Assembly (NCBI GenBank): GCA_945928335.1
Contig: CAMENK010000051.1
Location: 1-5,253, forward strand
From: an uncultured Bacillota bacterium
GTDB taxonomy: Bacteria; Bacillota_I; Bacilli_A; RF39; UBA660
Length of the DNA: 5,253 bases
Reading direction: 5' to 3'
Shown: positions 1-4,681 of the stretch, in pieces
Numbering within the stretch: the first letter of the stretch is position 1
Layout of the letters: each line of letters begins with the position of its first letter
Program-made: the position numbers and the translations under genes
Notes under the pieces: generated by a model
What the model saw: only the letters and a program-made list of their open reading frames with translations
What the model was told of the DNA's origin: nothing
Databases searched by the model: none

Positions 1-131
1 TCACAACTATGTTCAATAACTTTAAAAGAAGGTTTATTTAATGTGTATTGTCTAGATTCTTCAATTACCTTACAATGTGAGTCTGTTGTAGGAATTATAG
101 CTAAAGTTTTACTATTAACTTCATAATTCAT
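1..131 (-). CDS. comK: Competence transcription factor ComK family, N-terminal part (runs off window)
   Basis: Only the first 43 codons are present; the gene continues beyond base 1. The translation opens MNYEVNSKTLAIIPTTDS and continues to ...KVIEHSC. It aligns from memory with the start of Bacillus subtilis ComK: shared YEVN, T-x-A-x-x-P, C-x-K-x-I-E, an N-x-x-P step, and an I-x-x-SC ending. ComK is the master activator of DNA-uptake genes in Bacilli and binds paired AT-boxes. The ATG at 129-131 is preceded by a very strong Shine-Dalgarno (AGGAGG, minus strand, 138-143) at normal spacing, which supports this start. The gene lies downstream of dnaN on the same strand but behind a terminator, so it probably has its own promoter. 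In many Firmicutes this slot holds yaaA/recF instead. Helix and DNA-binding regions cannot be seen. The family call is reasonable but rests on a short stretch. Confidence 0.72.
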   Translation of the reverse strand, partial: MNYEVNSKTLAIIPTTDSHCKVIEESRQYTLNKPSFKVIEHSC

Positions 132-156
132 AATCTTTCCTCCTTTCTGATCAGGT

Positions 157-165
157 ATATTAGCA
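157..165 (-). promoter_or_regulatory. Candidate extended -10 promoter of comK
   Basis: Read on the minus strand, TGCTAATAT fits an extended -10 (TG-n-TAATAT, hexamer 157-162). It would place the transcription start near base 150, about 20 bases before the comK ATG. No good TTGACA lies at the ideal 17-base distance. Instead the TTCGACA repeats occupy roughly -22 to -50, as expected for an activator-dependent promoter. This is inferred from sequence only. Confidence 0.45.
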
Positions 166-171
166 TAATAC

Positions 172-200
172 TTTGTCGAAATTTGTCGAATTTTGTCGAA
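172..200. promoter_or_regulatory. Three tandem Spo0A-box-like sites (TTTGTCGAA x3) upstream of comK
   Basis: TTTGTCGAA occurs exactly at 172-180, 182-190 and 192-200, with a strict 10-bp period (one helical turn), so all copies face the same side of the DNA. The core TGTCGAA equals the published Spo0A box (TGNCGAA, best form TGTCGAA). I see no other TGTCGAA in the window; one looser TGCCGAA lies inside dnaA at 1875-1881. The array overlaps the -35 region of the candidate comK promoter. In B. subtilis, Spo0A controls comK, which makes the placement meaningful. The binding protein is inferred: another response regulator could use the same core, and it is not known from this window whether the organism encodes Spo0A. 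Confidence 0.6.
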
Positions 201-206
201 AAACAT

Positions 207-235
207 AAAAAAAAGCCAATTTTTTTAAAATTGAC
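207..235 (-). terminator. Intrinsic terminator after dnaN
   Basis: On the minus strand a 9-bp stem (arms 227-235 and 215-223, one G-U pair) with a 3-base loop is followed by eight U (207-214). It begins 17 bases after the dnaN stop. It should end the dnaA-dnaN transcript and separate it from comK. The stem is AT-rich, with only G-C pairs near its base. Confidence 0.8.
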
Positions 236-252
236 CATTAATTTTTAAAATT

Positions 253-1374
253 TTAATATGTTTTTATAGGCAATATTAATTGTAATAAATCTCCATTATC
301 GTTTTCTTTTAATATGATTGGTTTAATATCACCATTAAAATATAATGTTATCTCATTAGAAGTAAAACTTTTCAACGCTTCCATCATATATTTAGCACTA
401 AAGCTTATCCTAATATCTCCACCTTTAATAACATCAATGTTCATTACTTCTTCTATTTTTCCTATTTCAGGACTACTAGAAGTCATTATAAGCTTATTTC
501 CTCTAGTTTCTAATGATACAATATTTTTATCCTTTGCTTGTGCTAATAAAGAAGTTCTATCCATTACACTATAAAATTCATTTAAATTAACTTTATAAAT
601 GATTTCAAAATCATTAGGAACTAAAGTATCCGTATTAGGATAAGTTCCATTTAATAAACTAGATTGAAATAAAATATCATTATACTTAAATAATACTTTA
701 TTAGAAAAAGCATATAATTCTATTTGATCATCTTCATTCTCAATAAGTTTTATAAACTCATTTATATTTCTAGCTGGTATAACTAAATTTATGTTTTCTT
801 CAGTCATTGAATTAAATTTAACAAATTTTTTTGCTAAACGATAAGAATCAGTAGCAACACATTCAAGACTATTTCCTATTATCTTTAAATTAATACCAGT
901 TAATAAAGGTTTACTTTCTTGCATAGACGTAGCAAACACAGTTTGATTTACTATCTCTTTAAAATTACCAGCAGTAAGTTTTATAGGATTCTTTCCTAAT
1001 TCTAACTTTGTGTTAGGAAATTCTCTATAATCAAAACAATTTAAATTATATTTACTAGTTGGTGTAGATATAATTGCCTTACCACCATCTATTTCTTCAA
1101 TGTCTATATCCTCAGTAGATAACTTTCTAATTATATCGAGAATAAACCTTCCATATATAACTAACTTTCCTTCTTCTTTTATTTCCTTTATCTTACTTTT
1201 ATCTATAAAAGATTTAATAGTTATTTCATTATCAGTAGCAGTTAAATATAATCCATCACTATTAAGTTCAAATAAAATACCATTTATAATAGGAATTATA
1301 TTTCTATTTGATAATGCCTTTCCTACATAATTTAAATTTTCTAATAATACATCTTTATTTATTTTTAATTTCAT
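253..1374 (-). CDS. dnaN: DNA polymerase III beta subunit (sliding clamp)
   Basis: This 373-residue protein has the usual length of a bacterial beta clamp, the homodimeric ring that encircles DNA and tethers polymerase III and other clamp-binding proteins. The three repeated clamp folds fall at about 1-125, 130-250 and 255-373. Recognisable family segments are MQESKPLLTGINL (151-163), ATDSYRLA (174-181), GTYPNTDTLVP (243-253) and the C-terminal tail LILPIKTY, close to the LILPVRTY of Bacillus. The ATG is preceded by GGAGG (1381-1385) with six bases between. dnaN lies downstream of dnaA on the same strand, the classical arrangement. No terminator is visible between them, so co-transcription from the dnaA promoter is likely. 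It ends in TAA, followed by an intrinsic terminator. Nothing is truncated or odd; Lys, Asn and Ile are abundant, as expected at this base composition. Confidence 0.98.
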   Translation of the reverse strand: MKLKINKDVLLENLNYVGKALSNRNIIPIINGILFELNSDGLYLTATDNEITIKSFIDKSKIKEIKEEGKLVIYGRFILDIIRKLSTEDIDIEEIDGGKAIISTPTSKYNLNCFDYREFPNTKLELGKNPIKLTAGNFKEIVNQTVFATSMQESKPLLTGINLKIIGNSLECVATDSYRLAKKFVKFNSMTEENINLVIPARNINEFIKLIENEDDQIELYAFSNKVLFKYNDILFQSSLLNGTYPNTDTLVPNDFEIIYKVNLNEFYSVMDRTSLLAQAKDKNIVSLETRGNKLIMTSSSPEIGKIEEVMNIDVIKGGDIRISFSAKYMMEALKSFTSNEITLYFNGDIKPIILKENDNGDLLQLILPIKTY

Positions 1375-1386
1375 TTTTTTCCTCCA

Positions 1387-1416
1387 TATCTTTTTATAAA
1401 TTTAATATTATTATTA
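1387..1416. other. Candidate unwinding element with DnaA-trio-like repeats in dnaA-dnaN gap
   Basis: On the minus strand, one base after the DnaA box at 1418-1426, comes TAATAATAATATTAA (1402-1416). It can be read as five trinucleotides, four of them TAA and one TAT. Known DnaA-trios are repeats of 5'-TA(G/A)-3' beside a DnaA box, used to guide DnaA onto single strand. The following bases down to 1387 are almost purely A/T. This fits a DNA unwinding element between dnaA and dnaN, as in B. subtilis. Low-complexity AT sequence could imitate it by chance. Confidence 0.45.
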
Positions 1417-1417
1417 A

Positions 1418-1490
1418 AGTGGATAATGTGAATAAGTCTTTACTTTACCCTTTTTATACCACTTTTTTACAATTTGTATACTGTGAATAA
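1418..1490 (-). promoter_or_regulatory. DnaA boxes in the dnaA-dnaN intergenic region
   Basis: Three 9-mers each differ from TTATCCACA by one base, all in minus orientation: TTATCCACT at 1418-1426, TTATTCACA at 1427-1435 (directly abutting the first), and TTATTCACA at 1482-1490. A weaker TTATTCACT (plus orientation) overlaps the dnaA stop region at 1509-1517. With the larger cluster upstream of dnaA they make a bipartite origin like that of B. subtilis. They could also let DnaA influence dnaN expression. Confidence 0.75.
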
Positions 1491-1508
1491 TTAAAAGTTC
1501 TTAACAAT

Positions 1509-2891
1509 TTATTCACTCATCTTTAACTTTATTTCAGAAATAGTTTTTTCTAATTCTGGATTTTTCTTAATTTCTTCACTAATTGTATTATAAGCGTGAA
1601 TAACTGTTGAATGATCTCTACCTCCAAACTCCAAACCTAACCGAGGATATGTTTCATCAGTCATTGTTCTACATAAGTACATTGCAATCATTCTCGCATT
1701 GGCAATTTCTTTACTTCTTCTTTTACCTTTTAAATCGTCAATAGTTAATTTAAAATATTGAGCTGTTACTGTCATAATTCTTTTAATAGAATTATCTGTA
1801 TAAACCATATTATTAGTGTATTCTACTAATGCATCTAATGCATTTTCCATGGTTAATTTACTGATATTCCATATTGCCGAATATGCACATAATCTAGTAA
1901 TAGCACCTTCCAAATTTCTTACATCACTACCACAATTAGATGCAATATAATCAATTATATCATCACTAAGTTCTATCATTAAATCCCCACTTTTAATCTT
2001 ATTTCTTATGATTTTCACTTTTAAATCATAATCAGGAACACTAATAATAGCTTTTAATCCCCAGTTAAATCTGGTTTTTAATCTATCAGCAAACATTTTT
2101 AAGTCATCAACACTTCTATCAGAACATATAATAATTTGTTTATCTTTGTAATATAAGTTATTAAAAGTATTTGTAAACTCTTGCTGAGTTGCATTTGCAC
2201 TTCCTAAAAATTGTATATCATCTATCATTAATACGTCAATGTCACGATATTTATTTTTAAATAAGTCGATATAATTTAAATTTTCTTCTTTATCCCCACT
2301 ATCTTTAGTAATATTTATAAATTCATTCATAAATTCATCGGTTGTTGTATATAAAACTTTAAGGTTTGAATTCTGTAAGATGTAATTACCAATCGCGTGC
2401 ATTAAATGTGTCTTTCCTAAACCACTTTTACCATATAAGAACAATGGATTATAAAGTTTTCCAGGATTCTGTGCTACTGATAAACAACTACTAAAAGCAA
2501 ATCTATTAGAATCACCTACAACAAAATTATCAAAAGTATATTTTGGATTTAAATTAGTCTTTTTAACTTCAACAAATTCTTTAATTTTATCTTCATCATT
2601 GTCTTGTAATTTAGGTAATTCAGTAGTATTAACCTTTTCTTTATACTCACCCTCTAAACATATTATAATGTTATGAACATTACCAGTAATTTCTAAAAAA
2701 GTCTCTTCCACCGTATCTAAATAATTTTCAATAATGTGATTTTTTTGAACAGAATAAGAAGCAATTAAAACAATATCTTCATCAGTAATTGTTAATAATT
2801 TAAGACCTCTAAACCAAGTATTATAAGCCATTGTACTAATTTTAGTATTAATTTGCTCTTGAAAAAGTTGCCAAATTTTTTCTTTGTCCAT
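1509..2891 (-). CDS. dnaA: Chromosomal replication initiator protein DnaA
   Basis: This 460-residue AAA+ initiator binds DnaA boxes at oriC, unwinds the origin and recruits the helicase. Domain I (about 1-85, with LWQLF-like IWQLFQ and the TWF at 25-27) is followed by a short poorly conserved linker (about 86-112). Domain III has Walker A GKSGLGKTH (154-162), Walker B VLMIDDIQF (220-228), sensor 1 around CSDR (256-259), box VII RLKTRFNWGL (270-279) with the likely arginine finger, and sensor 2 in SDVRNLEGA (322-330). Domain IV carries the DnaA signature region around KGKRRSKEIANAR (388-400) and the DNA-reading GGRDHSTVIHA (423-433). All key residues are present and the length is normal. The ATG is preceded by GAGGTGA (2896-2902). 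A near-consensus DnaA box at its predicted transcription start suggests autoregulation. It is divergent from rpmH across the origin. Confidence 0.99.
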   Translation of the reverse strand: MDKEKIWQLFQEQINTKISTMAYNTWFRGLKLLTITDEDIVLIASYSVQKNHIIENYLDTVEETFLEITGNVHNIIICLEGEYKEKVNTTELPKLQDNDEDKIKEFVEVKKTNLNPKYTFDNFVVGDSNRFAFSSCLSVAQNPGKLYNPLFLYGKSGLGKTHLMHAIGNYILQNSNLKVLYTTTDEFMNEFINITKDSGDKEENLNYIDLFKNKYRDIDVLMIDDIQFLGSANATQQEFTNTFNNLYYKDKQIIICSDRSVDDLKMFADRLKTRFNWGLKAIISVPDYDLKVKIIRNKIKSGDLMIELSDDIIDYIASNCGSDVRNLEGAITRLCAYSAIWNISKLTMENALDALVEYTNNMVYTDNSIKRIMTVTAQYFKLTIDDLKGKRRSKEIANARMIAMYLCRTMTDETYPRLGLEFGGRDHSTVIHAYNTISEEIKKNPELEKTISEIKLKMSE

Positions 2892-2912
2892 AGAATCACC
2901 TCACAATAGAAC

Positions 2913-2921
2913 TTATCCACT
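2913..2921 (+). promoter_or_regulatory. DnaA box over the predicted dnaA transcription start
   Basis: TTATCCACT differs from the consensus TTATCCACA only at the last base. It lies just downstream of the candidate dnaA -10 (2925-2930), covering the predicted start site. Bound DnaA there would block its own transcription. The repression is inferred. Confidence 0.65.
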
Positions 2922-2924
2922 TTA

Positions 2925-2952
2925 ATTTTAACCCCTTTTATTCTATTTTCAA
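2925..2952 (-). promoter_or_regulatory. Candidate dnaA promoter
   Basis: Read on the minus strand, TTGAAA (2947-2952) and TAAAAT (2925-2930) are each one base from the sigma-A -35 and -10 consensus, with a 16-base spacer. Transcription would start near 2918, about 27 bases before the dnaA ATG. Confidence 0.6.
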
Positions 2953-2970
2953 AGTAAAAATTTAAAATTA

Positions 2971-2988
2971 ATGTTATTAACATAACAT
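2971..2988. repeat. Perfect inverted repeat in the origin
   Basis: ATGTTAT (2971-2977) and ATAACAT (2982-2988) are exact reverse complements around a TAAC spacer. The repeat lies about 18 bases upstream of the candidate dnaA -35 box. It is not followed by a U-run, so it is not a terminator. It could be an operator or an origin-associated site, or chance in AT-rich DNA; the function is unknown. Confidence 0.5.
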
Positions 2989-3099
2989 ATTCACATACTT
3001 ATTCACCTAAAAACAATTGATTTTACAAACAATTATCAAGTTATTAACACTATTAACAAAATTTATTATTAACATGTGTATAACATTTATCCACAACTA

Positions 3100-3116
3100 T
3101 GTGAATAAGTGAATAA
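3100..3116 (-). promoter_or_regulatory. Two tandem DnaA boxes just upstream of the rpmH promoter
   Basis: TTATTCACA (3100-3108) and TTATTCACT (3108-3116) share one base, both in minus orientation, giving an 8-bp pitch. They end five bases before the rpmH -35 box, so DnaA bound there could affect rpmH transcription. The first is one base from consensus, the second two. Confidence 0.6.
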
Positions 3117-3121
3117 TTTAA

Positions 3122-3150
3122 TTGACAAATACTATTCTATAGTTTATAAT
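3122..3150 (+). promoter_or_regulatory. rpmH promoter, perfect sigma-A consensus
   Basis: TTGACA (3122-3127) and TATAAT (3145-3150) are both exact consensus, with the ideal 17-base spacer. Transcription would start near 3157, leaving a leader of about 33 bases before rpmH. This is the strongest promoter in the window, as expected for a ribosomal protein gene. Confidence 0.92.
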
Positions 3151-3189
3151 CTAATACGTCAAGAAAAAAAAGTTGGGAGGAAGCAAAAA

Positions 3190-3315
3190 ATGAAAAAAAC
3201 ACCTGTAGTTCAAAAGAAGAATACAAAAGCAAAAAAACAAGGATTTTTATCTAGAAGCGAAAGTATATTAAAAAGTAGAAGACAAAAAGGAAGAAAAAAT
3301 CTAATAACTAAATAA
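3190..3315 (+). CDS. rpmH: 50S ribosomal protein L34 (short variant)
   Basis: This 41-residue, strongly basic protein of the large ribosomal subunit is named from the MKKT start, GFLSR (18-22) and the C-terminal LKSRRQKGRKNL (27-38), the L34 hallmark. The ATG follows GGAGG (3176-3180) by nine bases. An in-frame GTG at 3109 lies upstream of the promoter and cannot be the start. L34 is normally 44-46 residues. Here only four residues (SESI) separate GFLSR from the LKxRR motif, where B. subtilis and E. coli have nine (M-S/A-[S/T]-K-N-G-R-x-V), so an internal stretch of five seems deleted. The reading frame is intact on both sides, so this is not a frameshift. It is the first gene of the plus-strand arm, next to oriC as in most Firmicutes. 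Confidence 0.93.
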   Translation: MKKTPVVQKKNTKAKKQGFLSRSESILKSRRQKGRKNLITK

Positions 3316-3337
3316 CTACATAAACGTAGTTTTTTTT
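3314..3337 (+). terminator. Weak intrinsic terminator after rpmH
   Basis: A 6-bp stem AACTAC / GTAGTT (3314-3319 with 3326-3331), a six-base loop, and an unbroken T-run to 3337. The first stem bases lie inside the rpmH stop codon. The stem has only two G-C pairs, so readthrough into rnpA is plausible and termination may be partial. Confidence 0.65.
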
Positions 3338-3348
3338 ATTAAAAAAAC

Positions 3349-3405
3349 TTTTAACGCATATTTTTATGTTATATAATAAGAATATATAATTTATATTTAT
3401 ATAAT
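3349..3405 (+). promoter_or_regulatory. AT-rich leader with candidate rnpA promoter(s)
   Basis: Three exact TATAAT hexamers lie at 3372-3377, 3385-3390 and 3400-3405. The first has the only plausible -35 region (TTAACG at 3351-3356, 15-base spacer, or the overlapping TTTTAA at 3349-3354, 17-base spacer), which is weak. One of them probably starts the rnpA-yidC-jag transcript, but the sequence does not decide which. Transcription may also enter from rpmH. Confidence 0.4.
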
Positions 3406-3436
3406 ATTATGTTAAGTTCTTGAGGTGAAAAATTTT

Positions 3437-3757
3437 ATGAATAAAGAATATATATTAAAAAAAAATGAGGAAATAGAAAAAGTTGTAAAAAGTGGTAAAA
3501 AAAGTGTAAGTAATTTTTTTATTATATATAATAAGGAAAACAATTCTATTTCTAACCTATATTGTGTAAGTGTTAGTAAAAAAATTGGAAAAGCTCATGT
3601 TAGAAATAAAATCAAGAGAAGAATAAAAGATATTCTTATGAAAAATAAAATGGACTTAAGTAAAAAGTATGTTATAATAATTAGGAAAGAAGCACTAAAT
3701 GCTACTTATGATGAGTTAAAGGAAACTTTAATAAAACAAATAAAAGGAGAAAAATAA
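3437..3757 (+). CDS. rnpA: Ribonuclease P protein component
   Basis: This 106-residue basic protein binds the catalytic RNase P RNA and helps it recognise and cleave the 5' leader of precursor tRNAs. The family signature is clear: a central strand region (NFFIIYNKENN), then VSKKIGKAHVRNKIKRRIKD, whose RNKIKRRIK is the RNR-like RNA-binding helix. The C-terminal part YVIIIRKEALNATYDELKE also fits. The length is slightly below the usual 110-120. A GTG at 3425 is in frame, but it lies within the Shine-Dalgarno GAGGTGA (3422-3428). The ATG at 3437 sits eight bases after that site and starts at the residues where the family begins, so I use it. The stop overlaps the yidC start by one base (TAATG). 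RNase P protein next to L34 and YidC is the conserved bacterial order. Confidence 0.96.
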   Translation: MNKEYILKKNEEIEKVVKSGKKSVSNFFIIYNKENNSISNLYCVSVSKKIGKAHVRNKIKRRIKDILMKNKMDLSKKYVIIIRKEALNATYDELKETLIKQIKGEK

Positions 3758-4656
3758 TGAAGAAAACAAAAAAGATAATACTTATAATAGTATCTGCCCT
3801 ATTACTGACAGGATGTACAACAAGTTTTAAAGATGAAGAAACAAATAAAATGTATACAGAAAATATTTTGTGTAGGCCTACTGATTCAGAAGCACTAAAA
3901 GCTTATGAAGAAAATGAAAATGTAGATTTAGAAAAATTGCCTGAATGTAAAAACTTAAAAATAACTTCAGGAGAATATGAAGGATTATGGACAAATATTT
4001 TTGTTAAGCCACTTGCATGGGTAATTGTAAAAGTTGGTTTATTAGTTAAAAATTATGGGCTATCAATAATAATATTAGGAATAATTTTAAGATTATTAGT
4101 TTTACCGCTTAGTAAACAAACTTTAGATATGTCTGAAAATATGAAAAAAGCAAATCCTGAATTACAAAGACTAGAGAAAAAATATGGAAATCCAGAAGAT
4201 CAAGAAACAATGCTTAAAAAGAATCAAGAAATGTTGATGATATATAAAAAGTACAATATAAAACCATTTTCTGGATGTCTAGTATCATTAATTCAATTAC
4301 CATTATTCTTTGCATTTCTTGAAGCTATTCAAAGGATTCCAGCTATATTAGAAGAAAAATTATTATGGTTTGATTTAGGAACAACTCCTTGGACAGCAAT
4401 TACTAGTGGAAAATATTATTATATCATTATTGTAATACTTATAGGTGCCGCAACTTACTTTTCATTTAAAAATACCGGAGCGCCTTCAGTAAATGAAGAT
4501 CAATTAAAACAAACACAAATGATGACAAAAATTATGTGTGTATTTATAACAATAATGTCATTTACACTAAATGTTGGTATTGGATTATATTGGTTTTCAA
4601 CAAGCGCTTTCGCAATAATACAAAATCTAATACTAAAGAAATTAAGAAAAGATTAG
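3757..4656 (+). CDS. yidC: Membrane protein insertase YidC/Oxa1 family (SpoIIIJ-type lipoprotein)
   Basis: This 299-residue insertase places membrane proteins into the cytoplasmic membrane, alone or with SecYEG. The N-terminus is a lipoprotein signal: basic MKKTKK, a hydrophobic stretch, and lipobox LLTGC with the acylated Cys20. A short outside domain (21-85) contains two more cysteines (39, 64). The Oxa1 core follows: a first core segment near 86-116 with the conserved groove arginine (R112 in IILRLLVLP), a charged cytoplasmic helical loop (about 120-168), KPFSGCLVSLIQLPLFFAFLEAI-type segment (169-191), a segment near 220-237, and a last one near 258-292 with LYWFSTSAF. A basic tail (LKKLRKD) ends it. 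The length is slightly above the B. subtilis forms because of the outside domain. SD AAGGAGA (3744-3750) lies inside rnpA, and the start overlaps the rnpA stop, suggesting translational coupling. The stop is TAG. Confidence 0.97.
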   Translation: MKKTKKIILIIVSALLLTGCTTSFKDEETNKMYTENILCRPTDSEALKAYEENENVDLEKLPECKNLKITSGEYEGLWTNIFVKPLAWVIVKVGLLVKNYGLSIIILGIILRLLVLPLSKQTLDMSENMKKANPELQRLEKKYGNPEDQETMLKKNQEMLMIYKKYNIKPFSGCLVSLIQLPLFFAFLEAIQRIPAILEEKLLWFDLGTTPWTAITSGKYYYIIIVILIGAATYFSFKNTGAPSVNEDQLKQTQMMTKIMCVFITIMSFTLNVGIGLYWFSTSAFAIIQNLILKKLRKD

Positions 4657-4681
4657 TAAAATAAAGATTGGAAGTGAAAAA

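Larger units (their letters stand above)
2892..3121. other. oriC: Replication origin (oriC), main DnaA-box cluster
   Basis: The gap between divergent dnaA and rpmH holds one perfect DnaA box, TTATCCACA (3087-3095, plus). One-mismatch boxes are TTATCCACT (2913-2921, plus), TTATACACA (3075-3083, minus) and TTATTCACA (3100-3108, minus). Two-mismatch candidates are 2987-2995, 2999-3007, 3041-3049, 3066-3074 and 3108-3116. The rest is very AT-rich and non-coding in practice. The dnaA-rpmH position is the classical oriC location in Firmicutes, and minus- and plus-strand genes diverge from it in the leading-strand direction. Together with the boxes between dnaA and dnaN it forms a split origin. The exact limits are approximate. 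Confidence 0.88.

Noticed and set aside
211..223. AAAA-N5-TTTT, an exact match to a ComK AT-box, upstream of comK
   Set aside because: It is formed by the stem and U-run of the dnaN terminator, no second AT-box sits at the accepted spacings, and such matches are frequent in AT-rich DNA.
314..574. Plus-strand open frame opposite dnaN (others at 1100-1330 and 1308-1490)
   Set aside because: These lie antisense to dnaN or span its start. Their hydrophobic, Ile/Leu/Ser-rich translations are typical of antisense shadows in AT-rich genes, and none has a recognisable domain or convincing start context.
1416..1465. Inverted repeat AAAGTGG / CCACTTT between dnaA and dnaN
   Set aside because: The arms are 36 bases apart and one arm overlaps a DnaA box. 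There is no following U-run, so it is neither a terminator nor a clear regulatory hairpin.
2792..2983. Minus-strand open frame overlapping the dnaA start
   Set aside because: It overlaps dnaA in another frame, covers the dnaA promoter and Shine-Dalgarno, and has no family resemblance.
3109..3189. Upstream in-frame extension of rpmH from a GTG
   Set aside because: It would begin inside a DnaA box and upstream of the perfect rpmH promoter, so it cannot be in the transcript. The L34 family begins at the ATG at 3190, which has its own Shine-Dalgarno.
3425..3436. Earlier GTG start for rnpA
   Set aside because: The GTG is part of the GAGGTGA Shine-Dalgarno sequence that serves the ATG at 3437.
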